This document shows positions 21,508 through 30,292 of a stretch of 64,000 nt of DNA, in pieces; within the stretch, counting starts at the first letter, position 1; every line of letters starts with the position of its first letter. Origin of the DNA: Isoptericola variabilis 225 (GTDB taxonomy: Bacteria; Actinomycetota; Actinomycetes; Actinomycetales; Cellulomonadaceae). The DNA lies in NCBI RefSeq assembly GCF_000215105.1, contig NC_015588.1, positions 1,488,001 through 1,552,000 of the forward strand, written 5' to 3'. The position numbers and the translations under genes are program-made. Below the pieces are notes generated by a model. That model did not search any database, was not told the origin of the DNA, and saw only the letters and a list, made by a program, of their open reading frames with translations.

Positions 21508-22922
21508 CGGGCCTCCTGGCGGCGGACGGCGCCCGCCGTCGTGACGAGCGTGCCGACGAACCCGATCGTGAGCGCCACGAGCACGCCGAGGTTGGCGAAC
21601 GCCCAGTCGCCCTCGCGCCCGCCGACCGGGCCGAGCAGGTAGCCCTGCCACGCGAGCCAGCCGGCGAAGGTGTTGGTCACGAGCCCCCAGCCGATCACCG
21701 TGCCGCCCACGACGAGGGCGACGGCCGACCACCGCACGGCGCCGTAGCGGCCGCGCGGGTCGTAGAGCTCGGGCTCGGCGTAGTCGCGGCGGCGCAGGAG
21801 GATGTCGGCGAGCAGGACGCCGCACCAGGCGGCGATCGGCACGCCGAGCGTGATGAGGAAGCCCTGGAACGGGCCGATGAAGGTCTCGGCGACGAACACG
21901 ACGTAGATCGCGCCGACGACCATGAGCGCGCCGTCGATCGCCGCGGCGACCCAGCGCGGGGCGGGCAGGCCGAGCGCGAGCAGCGCCAGGCCGGACGAGT
22001 AGATGTCGAGCGCCGCGCCGCCGACGAGCCCTGCGAGCGCGACGATCGTGAACGGGACGAGGAACCACGTCGGCAGCAGCGCCGACAGGGCCCCGATGGG
22101 GTCGAGGCCGATCGCCTCGTCGAGCGTCGGGTCCGAGCCCGCGAGCAGGAGCCCCGAGACCAGGAGCAGCACGGGCGGCAGCGCGGCGCCGAACGTCGTC
22201 CACCCGACGACGGCGGGCCCGGACGACGAGCGCGGCAGGTAGCGCGAGTAGTCCGCCGCCATGTTGACCCAGCCGAGCCCGAAGCCGGTCATCATGAACA
22301 CGAGCCCGCCGACCACCTGCGGCGCCGACCCGGCGGGCAGCGACATGACTGCCGCCCAGTCGACGTTGTGCGCGACGAGCGCGACGTAGACCACCGTGAG
22401 CACGGCCGTGAGGATCGTGATGATCCGCTGGAGCCGCATGACGAGCCCGAACCCGAACACCCCGGCGGCGACCACGACGGCCGCGACGACGGCGAGCGTG
22501 ACGGCCTGCGTGGCGGTGCCGCCGCCCCAGCCGAGCTCGCGCAGCACGGTGGCCGTGGCGAGCGTCGCGAGCGAGACGAGCACGGTCTCCCAGCCCACGG
22601 TGAGGATCCACGACAGCAGCGCGGGCAGCCGGTTGCCCTCGACGCCGAACGCGGCCCGGCTGAGCACCATCGTCGGCGCGGAACCGCGCCGCCCCGCGAG
22701 CGAGACGAAGCCGCAGAAGAGGAACGAGACGACGATGCCGACGATCCCCACCGCGACGGCCTGCCAGAACGAGATCGCGAAGCCGAGCAGGTAGGAGCCG
22801 TACCCGAGGCCCAGCACCGAGACGTTGGCGGCGAACCACGGCCAGAAGAGGTCGCGAGGCCTGCCGTGCCGCTCGGACTCGTCGATGGTGTTGAGCGCGT
22901 TGAGCTCGATGCTGGTGGCCAA
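21504..22922 (-). CDS. NCS1-family nucleobase permease (CodB-like)
   Basis: This 472-residue protein has about 12 membrane helices. The N-terminal LNALNTIDESERHGRPRDLF followed by WPWFAANVSVLGLGYGSYLL and the WVNMAADYSRYLPRSSSG segment are characteristic of the NCS1 group (cytosine, purine, allantoin or hydantoin carriers). The cytosine-permease branch fits best by length and motif. The only start that fits the family is a TTG, with GGAGG 8 bases upstream, so it is accepted. It sits between serB and the cysteine hydrolase and is coupled to the latter. Substrate specificity is not determinable here. Confidence 0.85.
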   Translation of the reverse strand: MATSIELNALNTIDESERHGRPRDLFWPWFAANVSVLGLGYGSYLLGFAISFWQAVAVGIVGIVVSFLFCGFVSLAGRRGSAPTMVLSRAAFGVEGNRLPALLSWILTVGWETVLVSLATLATATVLRELGWGGGTATQAVTLAVVAAVVVAAGVFGFGLVMRLQRIITILTAVLTVVYVALVAHNVDWAAVMSLPAGSAPQVVGGLVFMMTGFGLGWVNMAADYSRYLPRSSSGPAVVGWTTFGAALPPVLLLVSGLLLAGSDPTLDEAIGLDPIGALSALLPTWFLVPFTIVALAGLVGGAALDIYSSGLALLALGLPAPRWVAAAIDGALMVVGAIYVVFVAETFIGPFQGFLITLGVPIAAWCGVLLADILLRRRDYAEPELYDPRGRYGAVRWSAVALVVGGTVIGWGLVTNTFAGWLAWQGYLLGPVGGREGDWAFANLGVLVALTIGFVGTLVTTAGAVRRQEAR

Positions 22923-22932
22923 CGGTGCCTCC

Positions 22933-23632
<700 letters not shown>

Positions 23633-23640
<8 letters not shown>

Positions 23641-24874
23641 CGACGGTGCCCTTCGGGACGACGGTGATCCCCGAGTCGGTGACGGTGAACCCGCGTGCCC
23701 GGTCCTCGTCGTGGTCGACCCCGATCCCGGCGCGGGAGCTCACCACCACGTTCTTGTCGAGGATGGCGCGGTGGACCTGGGCGTGCCGGTGCACCTGGAC
23801 GCCGTCCATGAGGACCGAGTCCGTCACGGTGGCCCACGAGTGCAGGTGCACGCCCGGGGACAGGATGGACCCTGCCACGGTCGCGCCGGAGACGAGGACA
23901 CCAGGTGAGACGACCGAGTCGGCCGCGTGGCCCAGGCGCCCCGGCCCGGCGTGCACGAACTTGGCCGGGGGCAGGCCCGTGTACCCCGTGTAGAGCGGCC
24001 AGTCCTCGTTGTAGAGGTTGAACACGGGCTGGACCGCGATGAGGTCCTTGTTGGCGTCGAAGTACGCGTCGATCGTCCCGACGTCGCGCCAGTAGTCGCG
24101 GTCGCGGTCGGTGGAGCCGGGCACGTCGTTGCGGATGAAGTCGTACACGCCCGCGGTGCCCTGCGCGACGAACGCGGGGATGATGTCGCCGCCCATGTCG
24201 TGGCGCGAGTCCGGGTCGGCCGAGTCCTTCGTGACCGCCTCGACGAGCGCGTCGGCGTCGAACACGTAGTTGCCCATCGACGCCAGGACCTCCTGGGGGG
24301 AGTCCGGCAGCCCGACGGGATTGGTGGGCTTCTCGAGGAACTCGCGGATGCGCGCCGGGTCGGCCGGGTCGACGTCGATGACGCCGAACTGGTCCGCGAG
24401 CGCGATCGGCTGGCGGATCGCCGCGACCGTGGCGCGCGCCCCCGACTCGACGTGCGCGTCGACCATCTGCGAGAAGTCCATGCGGTACACGTGGTCGGCG
24501 CCGACCACGACCACGATGTCGGGGCGCTCGTCGTCGATGATGTTGAGGCACTGGTAGATGGCGTCCGCGCTGCCCAGGTACCAGTGCTTGCCGACGCGCT
24601 GCTGCGCCGGCACGGGGGCGACGTAGTTGCCCAGCAGCGGGGACATCCGCCACGTCTTGGAGATGTGCCGGTCGAGCGAATGCGACTTGTACTGGGTGAG
24701 CACGACGACGCGCAGATACCCGGAGTTGATGATGTTCGACAGGGCGAAGTCGACCAGGCGGTAGATGCCGCCGAACGGCACGGCCGGTTTCGCCCGGTGG
24801 GCGGTCAGGGGCATGAGGCGCTTGCCCTCGCCTCCGGCGAGGACGATGGCGAGGACTCTCGGGTTGGACGCCAT
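23633..24874 (-). CDS. glgC: Glucose-1-phosphate adenylyltransferase
   Basis: This 413-residue enzyme makes ADP-glucose from glucose 1-phosphate and ATP for glycogen and maltose 1-phosphate synthesis. The N-terminal nucleotide site is [20 protein letters not shown], then [23 protein letters not shown] and [14 protein letters not shown]-terminal left-handed beta-helix (from about residue 290) carries hexapeptide-like repeats such as [12 protein letters not shown]. The ATG (MASNPRV) is 7 bases after TATGGT (24882-24887 on this strand), favouring it over an ATG 12 bases upstream. It is divergent from glgA with a 68-base gap, so the two glycogen genes share one control region. Confidence 0.96.
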
Positions 24875-24942
24875 GGCACAGACCATAGGGCCGCGGGACG
24901 GTTCGTGCCGCGCGAGCACACCGATCGGACTACCTTGAGCCC
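24875..24942. promoter_or_regulatory. Divergent glgC-glgA control region
   Basis: Only 68 bases separate the two start codons. Two -10 hexamers are visible: TATGGT for glgC (24882-24887, read leftward, 7 bases from its ATG) and TACCTT for glgA (24931-24936, 6 bases from its GTG). Both messages would therefore be leaderless, and their promoters are essentially back to back, so any regulator binding here should affect both genes. No inverted repeat was recognised. Confidence 0.5.
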
Positions 24943-26178
24943 GTGAACGCGCTGAGGGTCGACCTGCTGAGCCGTGAGTACCCGCCCCACGTGTACGGCG
25001 GGGCCGGTGTCCACGTGGCCGAGCTGTCCGCGGTGCTGCGCCCGCACGCCGACGTCCGGGTGCGGTGCTTCGACGGTCCGCGCTCGCCCGAGGAGGAGGC
25101 CGCGGGTGTCACCGGCTACGACGTCCCGCCCTCGCTCGCGGGCGCCAACCCGGCCCTCGGGACGCTCGGTGTCGACCTGCAGATGGCCGACGACGTCGCC
25201 GGTGCCGACGTCGTGCACTCGCACACGTGGTACGCCAACATGGCGGGGCACCTGGGCGGGCTGCTGCACGGCGTCCCGCACGTCGTGACCGCGCACTCGC
25301 TCGAGCCGCTGCGCCCGTGGAAGGCCGAGCAGCTCGGCGGCGGGTACGCGCTGTCGTCGTGGGCCGAGCGGACCGCCTACCTGGGCGCGGCCGGCATCAT
25401 CGCGGTCTCGGCCGGCATGCGTGCCGACATCCTGCGCTGCTACCCCGAGCTGGACCCGGAGAAGGTGCACGTCGTCCACAACGGCATCGACCTGTCGGGC
25501 TGGCGCCGCCCGCCGGCGGGCGACCCGCAGGCCGAGCGCGTCGTGCGCGAGCGCGGCATCGACCCGGAGCGTCCCGCCGTCGTGTTCGTCGGCCGGATCA
25601 CGAGGCAGAAGGGCCTGCCGTACCTCGTCCGGGCCGCGGCGGAGCTGCCGCCCGAGGTCCAGGTCGTCCTGTGCGCCGGCGCCCCGGACACGCCCGAGAT
25701 CATGGCCGAGGTCCGCGAGCTCGTGGCCGGTCTGCGGGCGCGCCGCGGCGGCGGGGACGCGGGCGTCGTGTGGATCGAGGAGATGCTGCCGCGCGACGAG
25801 CTCGTCGCGGTCCTCGCGGCGTGCACCGTGTTCGTGTGCCCGTCGGTCTACGAGCCGCTCGGCATCGTCAACCTCGAGGCCATGGCCGTCGGCCTGCCCG
25901 TGGTCGGCACGGCGACCGGCGGGATTCCCGAGGTCGTCGACGACGGCGTCACGGGCCGGCTCGTCCCGATCGAGCAGGCCGACGACGGCACCGGCACGCC
26001 GCTCGACCCGGACCGGTTCGTCGCCGACCTCGCGGCGGCGCTCACCGACGTCGTGTCCGACCCGGCGCGCGCGGCCGAGATGGGTGCGGCGGGCCGCCGG
26101 AGGGCCGAGGACCACTTCGCGTGGAGCGCGATCGCCGAGCGGACGATGGACGTCTACCGCCGCGTGCTCGCCGGCTGA
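24943..26178 (+). CDS. glgA: Actinobacterial GT4 glycogen synthase / maltose-1-phosphate synthase
   Basis: This 411-residue retaining glycosyltransferase has a GT-B fold. The N-terminal block is [21 protein letters not shown], and [15 protein letters not shown] and [13 protein letters not shown] follow. The C-terminal donor site contains [15 protein letters not shown] and the E-x7-E motif [19 protein letters not shown]. This is the actinobacterial GT4 type, which in mycobacteria (GlgM) joins ADP-glucose to glucose 1-phosphate to make maltose 1-phosphate, or extends glycogen. It differs from the GT5 GlgA of E. coli. The adjacent glgC supplies the ADP-glucose. Confidence 0.92.
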   Translation: MNALRVDLLSREYPPHVYGGAGVHVAELSAVLRPHADVRVRCFDGPRSPEEEAAGVTGYDVPPSLAGANPALGTLGVDLQMADDVAGADVVHSHTWYANMAGHLGGLLHGVPHVVTAHSLEPLRPWKAEQLGGGYALSSWAERTAYLGAAGIIAVSAGMRADILRCYPELDPEKVHVVHNGIDLSGWRRPPAGDPQAERVVRERGIDPERPAVVFVGRITRQKGLPYLVRAAAELPPEVQVVLCAGAPDTPEIMAEVRELVAGLRARRGGGDAGVVWIEEMLPRDELVAVLAACTVFVCPSVYEPLGIVNLEAMAVGLPVVGTATGGIPEVVDDGVTGRLVPIEQADDGTGTPLDPDRFVADLAAALTDVVSDPARAAEMGAAGRRRAEDHFAWSAIAERTMDVYRRVLAG

Positions 26179-26194
26179 GCGCGCGGCACCCGGG

Positions 26195-26962
26195 TCAGCG
26201 CACCGCGCCGTAGGTCGCCGCGCTCAGCGCGTGGCGGGCCGTGCGCTCGACCTCGCGCAGCGCCGTCGAGCGCTGGTCGGCCTGCCACAGGTTGACCGCG
26301 CCGCCGTCGTCGGCCGTCGCGAGGTCGACGATCGCGAGCAGCCGCGTCGCGAGCTGCAGGACCCGGGCGCGCCGCCCGTCGAGCTCGGGCACGGGCCAGG
26401 CGTGCGTCGACGAGGCGCGCACGCGCTCGATGGCGTCGGCCGCGTCGTCCCGCCAGCGGGCGACGTCGAGCGAGTCGAGCGCCTCGGTCGCCGTGACCAG
26501 GCTTGTACGAAGCTCGCGCTCGGCGTCCGCGAGCGAGCCGACCGCCCCGGCCACGAGCGTCGACCAGGGGCCGACCTCGCGCAGCTCCCACGTGACGAGG
26601 TGGCCCGGCTCGAGCACGCTGCCGAACTCGGTGATGCGCGGGACCGCCGCCCACGAGCCCTCGGGCGTCGTGACGAGCACGCACTCGCCCGCGTCGGTCG
26701 CGTCCGCCGTCGCGTCCGCCGGCACGCCCGAGGGGTCGCCCGGGGCCGGCAGCAGCGCGCAGACCTCGCGCGGTCCGCCGAGCCAGCGCGTGACGAGCTC
26801 GCGCAGGCCGGTCTGCCCGTCGGGGCCGTCCAGGCCCACGACCGCATGCGGCTCGTCGTCGCCCTGGACGCTGCGCACCGCGACGCCGGGGGAGGCGCCC
26901 ACGGCCTGCAGCCACAGGGCCAGCACGACGCTGCGCGGCAGGGCGGTCGGGTCCGGGCTCAC
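26195..26962 (-). CDS. Conserved hypothetical protein
   Basis: This 255-residue soluble protein has no recognised domain. The N-terminal half is beta-rich and acidic (LPAPGDPSGVPADATADATD is a flexible stretch), and a helical C-terminal half carries RELRTSLVTATEALDSLDVA and RARVLQLATRLLAIVDLATA, suggesting a helical bundle. The GTG start lies 7 bases after TACCCT (26970-26975 on this strand). It is convergent with glgA and divergent from the ABC ATPase gene. Composition is fully typical of the genome, so it looks like an ordinary resident gene. Confidence 0.75.
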   Translation of the reverse strand: MSPDPTALPRSVVLALWLQAVGASPGVAVRSVQGDDEPHAVVGLDGPDGQTGLRELVTRWLGGPREVCALLPAPGDPSGVPADATADATDAGECVLVTTPEGSWAAVPRITEFGSVLEPGHLVTWELREVGPWSTLVAGAVGSLADAERELRTSLVTATEALDSLDVARWRDDAADAIERVRASSTHAWPVPELDGRRARVLQLATRLLAIVDLATADDGGAVNLWQADQRSTALREVERTARHALSAATYGAVR

Positions 26963-27016
26963 GGAGGTCAGGGTAGACGCTCGAGGTGACGCCCTGCTCC
27001 GGTAGGGTCGGGGCTC

Positions 27017-27814
27017 ATGAGCTCCGTTCTCGACCTGAAGGGCGTCACCGTCCGGCGCGGCAGGAAGAACATCGTCGACAAGGTCGACTGGCACGTCGAG
27101 GAGGGCGAGCGCTGGGTCGTCCTCGGCCCCAACGGAGCGGGCAAGACGACGCTGCTGCAGATCCTCGCCGCGCGCATGCACCCGACGTCGGGCACCGCCG
27201 ACGTCTTGGGGGAGCGGCTCGGGCGCACCGACATGTTCGAGCTGCGCCCGCGCATCGGCTTCTCCTCGGCGGCGCTCGCGGACAAGATCCCGCCCCACGA
27301 GGTCGTGCGCGACGTCGTGCTCACGGCCGCGTACGGCGTCACGGGCCGCTGGCGCGAGGACTACGAGGAGTTCGACGAGCGTCGCGCGGCCGACCTGCTC
27401 GCGGCGTTCGACGTCGCCCAGCTCGCCGACCGCGAGTACGGGACGCTGAGCGAGGGCGAGCGCAAGCGCGTGCAGATCGCGCGGGCGCTCATGACCGACC
27501 CGGAGATGCTCCTGCTCGACGAGCCCGCGGCGGGCCTCGACCTGTCGGGCCGCGAGGAGCTCGTCGGCGCGCTCGCCGAGCTCGCGGGCGACCCGGCCTC
27601 GCCCGTGCTGATCCTCGTCACGCACCACGTCGAGGAGATCCCGCCGGGCTTCACGCACCTGCTCCTCCTCGCCGACGGGCGCGTCCGGGCCGCCGGCCCG
27701 ATCGAGGACGTGCTCACGGCCGACAACCTCTCCGAGGCGTTCGGGCTGCCGCTGCTCGTCGCGCACGGCGGCGGCCGCTGGCTCGCGCGCGCCGCCCGAC
27801 CTGCCGGGCGGTGA
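27017..27814 (+). CDS. Stand-alone ABC ATP-binding protein (YlmA/ModF-like)
   Basis: This 265-residue ATPase has Walker A GPNGAGKTTLL, signature LSEGERKRVQIARAL (Glu in place of the second Gly), Walker B MLLLDEPAAGLDLSGREEL and H-loop VTHHVEEIPPGFTH. The LSEGE signature and the IPPGFTH ending mark a soluble actinobacterial/YlmA-type subfamily that lacks a cognate permease. No permease gene is adjacent here. Its role is unknown. The ATG lies 8 bases after TAGGGT (27003-27008), consistent with a leaderless transcript. Confidence 0.88.
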   Translation: MSSVLDLKGVTVRRGRKNIVDKVDWHVEEGERWVVLGPNGAGKTTLLQILAARMHPTSGTADVLGERLGRTDMFELRPRIGFSSAALADKIPPHEVVRDVVLTAAYGVTGRWREDYEEFDERRAADLLAAFDVAQLADREYGTLSEGERKRVQIARALMTDPEMLLLDEPAAGLDLSGREELVGALAELAGDPASPVLILVTHHVEEIPPGFTHLLLLADGRVRAAGPIEDVLTADNLSEAFGLPLLVAHGGGRWLARAARPAGR

Positions 27815-27826
27815 TTCACCTCCCGC

Positions 27827-27867
27827 GCACGGGGTAGTGTTGGTAAAGTTCCAGCAAAACCCCGTGC
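27827..27867. promoter_or_regulatory. Inverted repeat with AT-rich loop upstream of nfeD
   Basis: GCACGGGG (27827-27834) and CCCCGTGC (27860-27867) form a perfect 8-base inverted repeat around 25 bases that are only about 40% GC in a genome above 70%. The loop contains TAAAGT (27844-27849) and TAGTGT (27835-27840), either of which could be a -10 element for the nfeD gene 13 bases downstream. It could be a promoter flanked by operator halves, or a terminator for the ABC ATPase gene. The absence of a T-run argues against the latter. Confidence 0.4.
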
Positions 27868-27879
27868 TCGGAGGTAACG

Positions 27880-28359
27880 ATGGAAGGCTGGCTCTGGTGG
27901 CTGGGCGCCGCGCTGGTGCTCGCCGTCGTCGAGATGCTGTCGCTCGACCTCGTCCTGATCATGCTCGCGGGCGGGGCCGCCGCCGGTGCCGTGACCGCCG
28001 CCGCGGGCGGTCCCTTCTGGCTGCAGATCGTCGTCGCGTGCCTCGTCGCGGCGCTGCTGCTCTTCACGCTGCGTCCCTGGCTGCTGCGCCACCTGCGCGA
28101 CCGCGTGCCGCTCGTCGAGACGAACGCCGCCGCCCACGTCGGCCGGCTCGCGCTCGTCGTCGCCGACGTCACCGAGACCTCGGGCCGGGTCAAGCTCGCC
28201 GGCGAGGTCTGGAGCGCGCGGCTCGTCGACGACGGCCGGCCGGGCTCCTCGGGCAGCGTGCCCGAGGGCACCGAGGTGCGGGTCGTGCGGATCGACGGCG
28301 CGACGGCCGTCGTCGAGCCGGTCGCGACCTCGCACGAGCACCCCGAGCACTCGGCCTGA
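27880..28359 (+). CDS. NfeD-family membrane protein
   Basis: This short-form NfeD protein of 159 residues has two or three membrane helices in the first 70 residues (LVLAVVEMLSLDLVLIMLAG, then LQIVVACLVAALLLFTL). A C-terminal OB-fold domain of about 80 residues begins near HVGRLALVVADV. NfeD proteins are nearly always encoded beside an SPFH/stomatin gene and help organise membrane microdomains. Here the SPFH gene follows after 42 bases. A GGAGG ribosome binding site precedes the ATG. Confidence 0.9.
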   Translation: MEGWLWWLGAALVLAVVEMLSLDLVLIMLAGGAAAGAVTAAAGGPFWLQIVVACLVAALLLFTLRPWLLRHLRDRVPLVETNAAAHVGRLALVVADVTETSGRVKLAGEVWSARLVDDGRPGSSGSVPEGTEVRVVRIDGATAVVEPVATSHEHPEHSA

Positions 28360-28401
28360 GCACGATCCCAGCCCGCTCCACCTCGACAAGAAGGGGACGT
28401 C

Positions 28402-29604
28402 GTGTCCGACACCTCACCCGGGCAGCTCGCGCTGACCTTGGTCCTCATCCTCGTCGCGATCGTCGTGATCGTGGCCCTGTTCCGGGCAGTACGGATCGTG
28501 CCGCAGGCGACCGCGCTGATCATCGAGCGCCTCGGCCGCTACAGCAAGACCTTCGAGCCCGGGCTGCACCTGCTGGTGCCGTTCGTCGACCGGGTGCGCG
28601 CCGGCGTCGACCTGCGCGAGCAGGTCGTGTCCTTCCCGCCGCAGCCCGTGATCACGAGCGACAACCTCGTGGTCAGCATCGACACGGTCATCTACTTCCA
28701 GGTGACGGACCCCAAGTCGGCCGTCTACGAGATCGCCAACTACATCACCGGTATCGAGCAGCTCACCGTCACGACGCTCCGCAACGTCGTCGGCTCGATG
28801 GACCTCGAGCAGACCCTCACCAGCCGCGACCAGATCAACGGTCAGCTCCGCGGCGTGCTCGACGAGGCGACGGGACGCTGGGGCGTGCGCGTCAACCGCG
28901 TCGAGCTCAAGTCGATCGACCCGCCGGCGAGCGTCCAGGGCGCGATGGAGCAGCAGATGCGCGCCGAGCGCGACCGCCGCGCCGCGATCCTCACGGCCGA
29001 GGGCGTCAAGCAGTCGCAGATCCTCACGGCCGAGGGCGAGAAGCAGTCACAGATCCTGCGGGCCGAGGGTGACGCCCAGGCGCAGATCCTCAAGGCCGAG
29101 GGTGAGGCGCGCGCGATCCTCCAGGTCTTCGGCGCCATCCACGAGGGCAACCCCGACCCGAAGCTGCTCGCGTACCAGTACTTGCAGATGCTGCCCGAGA
29201 TCGCCAACGGCACGTCGTCCAAGCTGTGGGTCGTGCCGACCGAGTTCACGGCCGCGCTCGGGTCGATCGCCAAGGGCTTCGGCGGCGCCCCGGGCACGCC
29301 GGGCATCCCGGGGGAGCCGGTCGAGGAGGAGGAGGCCGGCCGGCGGCGCCCGTCGACGTACCAGCCGACGGCGCTCGAGGACGCCGGCGAGGCGCTCGCG
29401 GAGGCACGGCGTCAGGCCGAGGCCGCGACCGCCGACGCGACGAGCGCGGGGACCCGCTCGGGCTCGCCGTTCGACCCGGGTGCCGAGCGCGGTCAGCGCC
29501 CCGTGGGCGAGCGTCCGGTGCCTCCGGTCACGGGCCCCGAGCCGCGCACGCTGGGAGGCGAGCCCGACACCACCGACGAGCCGCCGGCGCCGCCGCAGCG
29601 ATAA
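28402..29604 (+). CDS. SPFH/Band 7 (stomatin-like) membrane protein
   Basis: This 400-residue protein has an N-terminal membrane helix (residues about 7-27), a PHB/SPFH domain (residues about 28-190; ATALIIERLGRYSKTFEPGL, VDLREQVVSFPPQPVIT), and then an alpha-helical stretch. Residues about 196-238 are four near-identical 11-residue repeats of the form ILTAEGxKQSQ. The final 100 residues are Pro- and acidic-rich and probably disordered. Stomatin-like proteins form ring or vault-like assemblies in membranes and work with NfeD partners. The GTG has an AAGGGG site. Confidence 0.92.
   Translation: MSDTSPGQLALTLVLILVAIVVIVALFRAVRIVPQATALIIERLGRYSKTFEPGLHLLVPFVDRVRAGVDLREQVVSFPPQPVITSDNLVVSIDTVIYFQVTDPKSAVYEIANYITGIEQLTVTTLRNVVGSMDLEQTLTSRDQINGQLRGVLDEATGRWGVRVNRVELKSIDPPASVQGAMEQQMRAERDRRAAILTAEGVKQSQILTAEGEKQSQILRAEGDAQAQILKAEGEARAILQVFGAIHEGNPDPKLLAYQYLQMLPEIANGTSSKLWVVPTEFTAALGSIAKGFGGAPGTPGIPGEPVEEEEAGRRRPSTYQPTALEDAGEALAEARRQAEAATADATSAGTRSGSPFDPGAERGQRPVGERPVPPVTGPEPRTLGGEPDTTDEPPAPPQR
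28987..29118 (+). repeat. 33-base tandem repeat inside the SPFH gene
   Basis: Four successive 33-base units encode ILTAEGVKQSQ, ILTAEGEKQSQ, ILRAEGDAQAQ and ILKAEGEARA. The 11-residue period is normal for the helical stalk of stomatin/HflK-like proteins, where it makes a long coiled or cage-forming helix. The units are frame-neutral, so copy-number change would alter stalk length without a frameshift. Confidence 0.85.
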
Positions 29605-29612
29605 TCACCGTG

Positions 29613-29638
29613 TGAGTGAGTACTCACTCAGTTAGGGT
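29613..29638 (+). promoter_or_regulatory. TetR-type operator in the ABC exporter promoter
   Basis: TGAGTGAGTACTCACTCA at 29613-29630 is a perfect 18-base palindrome with TGAGTGAG half-sites, the kind bound by TetR repressors. TAGGGT at 29633-29638 follows at once and lies 6 bases before the GTG of the TetR gene, so it is a strong -10 for a leaderless message. The palindrome fills the space between -35 and -10, so a bound repressor would block RNA polymerase. Autoregulation of tetR plus the two ABC genes is the simple reading. Confidence 0.8.
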
Positions 29639-29644
29639 GGGGTC

Positions 29645-30292
29645 GTGCTCACCGACCCCGCCTCGCGCCGCGCGGCGCCGCTCGCCCCCGACGACCGCCG
29701 CGCCGCCATCGTCGAGGCCGTGCTTCCCCTGGTGGGGGAGCGCGGCCTCGACGTGACCTCCAAGGAGCTCGCCGCGGCCGCCGGCGTCGCCGAGGGCACG
29801 CTGTTCCGGGCGTTCGGGGACAAGACCTGCCTCGTAGGGACCGTCGCGGTCGAGGGGCTGCGGCGCGCGGCGAGCGCGGCCGAGACGCGCGAGGCCCTCG
29901 CCGCGATCGACCGCTCGCTGCCGCTTGAGGAGCGGCTCGCCCAGGTGCTCGCGATCGGGCGCCGCCAGGCCGCCGACGTGACCCGCTGGGCCGCGCACCT
30001 GCGCACGCTTCACCAACGCACCGCGCACGCCACGCCGTCGGGCGAGCAGGTCCGGGAGTTCCGCGAGCAGCTCGCGCGCCACCACGAGGAGCGGCGTGCC
30101 GCGACCGCTGAGGGCCTCCTCGCCGTCCTCGAGCCGGACCGGCACCGGCTGCGCGTGCCGCCCGAGGTCGCCGTGGCGCTCGTCGAGGCGATCGTCGCGG
30201 GGGCCCACCAGAGCGTCGAGGGCCTCGCGCCCGTCCCGGACCCCGCCGTGCTCGCCGACGCGCTCGTGCACGGCATCGCCGGGGGGTCCTGA
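29645..30292 (+). CDS. TetR-family transcriptional regulator
   Basis: This 215-residue repressor has an N-terminal helix-turn-helix (residues about 20-65; SKELAAAAGVAEGTLFRAFG), preceded by the usual first helix, and a divergent helical ligand-binding domain. The frame begins at a GTG placed 6 bases after TAGGGT. Its stop overlaps the first ABC exporter gene by one base (TGATG), so regulator and transporter are co-transcribed. It likely senses a substrate of the exporter. It should bind the 18-base palindrome just upstream. Confidence 0.9.
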   Translation: MLTDPASRRAAPLAPDDRRAAIVEAVLPLVGERGLDVTSKELAAAAGVAEGTLFRAFGDKTCLVGTVAVEGLRRAASAAETREALAAIDRSLPLEERLAQVLAIGRRQAADVTRWAAHLRTLHQRTAHATPSGEQVREFREQLARHHEERRAATAEGLLAVLEPDRHRLRVPPEVAVALVEAIVAGAHQSVEGLAPVPDPAVLADALVHGIAGGS

